From contig CAJNOP010000060.1 of NCBI GenBank assembly GCA_905250075.1, forward strand, positions 817,351-881,350: a DNA stretch of 64,000 nt, given 5' to 3'. This document shows positions 61,702-64,000 of this stretch, piece by piece. Every line of letters begins with the position of its first letter. The stretch's first letter is position 1. The stretch is from Rotaria sp. Silwood1. Its lineage: Eukaryota > Rotifera > Eurotatoria > Philodinida > Philodinidae. A program made the translations under genes and the position numbers. The notes beneath the pieces are model-generated. The model did no database searches. It was not told the DNA's origin and was given only the letters and a program-made list of their open reading frames with translations.

Positions 61702-62004
61702 AAATTTTATAGACGAAGAAATAATCTTTCGATCTTTTGGAAGAAAATAACAAATAAACGATATTTTGCACTGATATTTATCTAAACTTTGCTCTCTTCT
61801 TTTTATTCGTACAAATATTTAAGAAAAATTAATGAACTAGAAAATATTTCAAGTGTATATATACATGCAACATATGGATGTTTTATCAAGTGAAACTCTT
61901 TTCAATTATAATGTTTTTGTCATTCTAGTGGATATTATTAAATGTTTATTGAAGAGAAAAAATATCATCAAAATTTTTAGTTATAATTAATAAAATTATT
62001 GTGA
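61702..62004. other. 303-bp spacer between two secreted-protein genes
   Basis: AT-rich; it probably holds the promoter or trans-splice site of the metalloprotease gene. No distinct motif is seen. Confidence 0.4.
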
Positions 62005-62727
62005 TCACATTAGTTTAGCTCGAGAATCAACGAACATTAATGGAAATGGAATAGAACGATCATTTGAACTTCGTTCAATAAAACGATCAAGTTGAACATA
62101 AAGATCAGATATTAATTTACATGTTAAAATTTGTTTCATTATAAGTTTTTCTTTTAAATAAATTTGTATTGAAGCCGTCATACTGAGTGCTTGTCGATAT
62201 ACATTTGATAATTGAATAAATGTTGTTTCACATTCTTGGCTTTTTAAAATAGAAAAAAATTCGACAAAATTTGTTCTATTAATTCGATCAGGTGATAGAA
62301 AACGAATTGGTCGATTTACTGAACTTGATGATATAAATTTTAAATTAACATCGAGATTAAGTATTTGACTTAGACGAATAAGGCCTTTGATATCATCATA
62401 TCTATAAAAATAAAATCATTTATTTTGTTCTATTTTTTTTGACTTACAAATTCAAACATACTTTTGTTCACTTCGTTCATGAAATAATTTTGCAAAATTT
62501 GGAAAAACATTATTTAATGCTAATGCATAATATGCTATTTCATATTGATATTGTTGCTCAGTTAACCAACGAATAAGATTTTCAATAGCTTCAGTATTAT
62601 TCGTTGTTACTGTTCCTCGTAATGATTGTTGATGATTTTCTGTTGGTATTGATACATCTTGAATAGATGTATGTGGAATATAGACAAAAAGACAAACGCA
62701 TATAAAAAATAACGTTCGTAACATCAT
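62005..62727 (-). CDS. Secreted ferritin-like protein, probably without ferroxidase centre
   Basis: Two exons (62005-62401, 62462-62727) joined across a 60-nt intron (donor GTATGT) encode 220 aa. A signal peptide is present (MMLRTLFFICVCLFVYIP). Residues from about 50 (NLIRWLTEQQYQYEIAYYAL, then NVFPNFAKLFHERSEQKYDD) follow the helix A-B pattern of ferritin (QVLLEHQASYTYLAMA ... GFHKFFKERSDEEREHA). The second half continues as long helices. If the alignment is right, one helix-A Glu is kept, while the metal-ligating Glu and His of the EExxH site are replaced (EQKYDD). The protein would then be structural or regulatory rather than an active ferroxidase. The ferritin link is my reading of a pattern, not a strong match. 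The GTG upstream at 62745 is not needed as a start. Confidence 0.5.
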
Positions 62728-64000
62728 AAACTTTTCTCTTATCACTATTTATCACATATGATGCAAGGACGCGAGTTTGAAATGATTACTGAACTTTCTT
62801 TTACTTTTTTTTATTATGATTCTTATCTTCATTGCATAATTTTATTTAAATGATTCAGATAAAAAAACACGTTGTTTGCAGATGATATTTTCTTACTATT
62901 CTACTGAAAATACTAATTGTCCTATAAAATCTAAAGCGTTTTTCACTGTAGTCCAATCCTCATCGAATATTCCGACACCTTACGCTATCGAGTTGTGTGC
63001 ATTACTTCTCAACTGTGCTAAAAGCTAAATGAGAATGAGAATTAAATCGATAATATTCATGTTTGAAGTATGTTACTGTTGTAATTGAGTAGTGACGACG
63101 TAAAAAAAACCACATGACTTCTTTTCTTTATTGTTTACTGACTTACTTGTTCTGAAGTACGAGGGAAATCATATAAAGTACTTGAACCAAATACACTTGT
63201 ATATGCTCAAGTGTTTTATGTCTTTGATTAACAACTATAGCGGTTAAAATATAAAGAGCTTTTCTCTATTGTTTTTCACTGGAGATACTTACAGTCAAAC
63301 AGAATTCTTGTGTCTTCAATTCCAAACCTAGTCTCTGAAATAGATATCAGACAGACAACATAAAGAATAATCCTTCTAGATAGACTTGAAAATTCCTGTG
63401 TTTTGACTATCTGACTTGAACATGATCGTGTTGAATATCGGTAAAATATCAAAATACTATTTCTCAATACGAATAACTTGATCATGAGTGGATCTATAGA
63501 AGAGAAACTCAACATTTATTGCAATGGAAAAACAACAGAGACTTCATAGTGAAATCTCATGAAGATCTAAAGTCTTTTATTGGAAATCCTTTTAGGTCTT
63601 GTGAAGTTTCTTGAAAAATTTCAATTCGCTGTTGTCGAAGCCTTGAAATCTGCTGCTTTCCCCTCGAGTCTGGCATTGTGGATATGGATTTTGGGAGTCT
63701 TCTCTGTAGTTATACTCACATTTATCCACCTACTTTCATAGTCACAATCAGTGAAAGATAATCATTTTCTAACTATGTGTTCAATCTTTTAGTAAAAAGT
63801 ATGTAGCAGCTAGAAATAGTTCATCAACGATGCATCTGTAACGATTTTATTGTTAGATCCATGTTGTAATGCAAACCGAATTATGACATGTATTCTAGAG
63901 CAAAATAACCGAATACTAATCTAACATAATTGTTATGTGAGTTACGAAAAACTCGCAGCATATATTAGAAAAATATTTAAAACCAGCCGCACAAAAATGT
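62728..64000. other. Right-hand flank, no gene recognised
   Basis: AT-rich. The minus-strand frame at 63276-63515 matches nothing known. No repeat or RNA gene is seen. Confidence 0.45.

Noticed and set aside
1..64000. CRISPR arrays, bacterial operons or phage genes
   Set aside because: The spliceosomal introns and the animal gene set show nuclear eukaryotic DNA; no regularly spaced repeat array is present.

Overview
This is nuclear DNA from an animal. It is very AT-rich, and its genes are built from many short exons separated by mostly 45-70 nt GT...AG introns, with occasional kilobase introns. The gene set is metazoan: GOLGA7, RABEPK, G3BP, NEDD8, RIPOR/FAM65, C19orf53-like, PACRGL, a DUSP10-like MAP-kinase phosphatase and ZC2HC1. 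The compact introns, many small non-autonomous DNA transposons, splice acceptors just 5' of start codons and scattered TGTGGG-like strings fit a rotifer, most likely bdelloid. That is an inference from style; no marker gene settles it.

Layout, left to right. 1-3.8 kb: no gene, one small inverted repeat. 3.85-7.04 kb: GOLGA7 and RABEPK, both minus. 7.4-9.0 kb: a hAT-type MITE and a 0.63-kb near-perfect foldback element. 10-13.8 kb: G3BP (minus), with a 2.4-kb intron holding a degenerate terminal-inverted-repeat element. 14.3-26.1 kb: two minus-strand PH-SH2 adaptor genes in tandem (SH3BP2-like), with a 115-bp hAT-like MITE and a Tc1-like foldback in the introns of the second. 26.2-26.5 kb: NEDD8, 117 bp upstream of the second adaptor gene. 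27.4-35.3 kb: RIPOR and a small nucleolar-type protein gene, both plus; a RIPOR intron carries a 37-bp hAT-type element with a perfect 8-bp target duplication. 35.7-36.7 kb: a Tc1-like foldback with a hAT MITE nested in one arm. 39.0-42.5 kb: divergent PACRGL and DUSP10-like genes. 42.5-47.3 kb: gene-poor. 47.3-50.9 kb: a Cys-rich orphan and ZC2HC1. 52.4-53.3 kb: an acidic FAM89-like gene with a frame problem. 56.0-58.2 kb: a coiled-coil protein and a small unknown. 60.6-62.7 kb: a secreted zinc metalloprotease and a secreted ferritin-like protein. The rest has no gene I can support.

The most unusual observation is in the two PH-SH2 paralogues. At the same place in the coding region, each can keep its frame only if it includes a tiny exon. 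In one gene the exon is 4 nt and in the other 1 nt; both have good splice sites and the sizes differ by exactly one codon. In the 1-nt case a single Asn codon would be assembled from three exons.

Functionally the window is a mixed housekeeping and signalling neighbourhood (Golgi palmitoylation, Rab9 trafficking, stress granules, neddylation, Rho/polarity, MAP-kinase shut-off, ciliary proteins). Several same-strand neighbours are close together and have splice acceptors just upstream of the downstream ATG, which fits spliced-leader processing and small operons.
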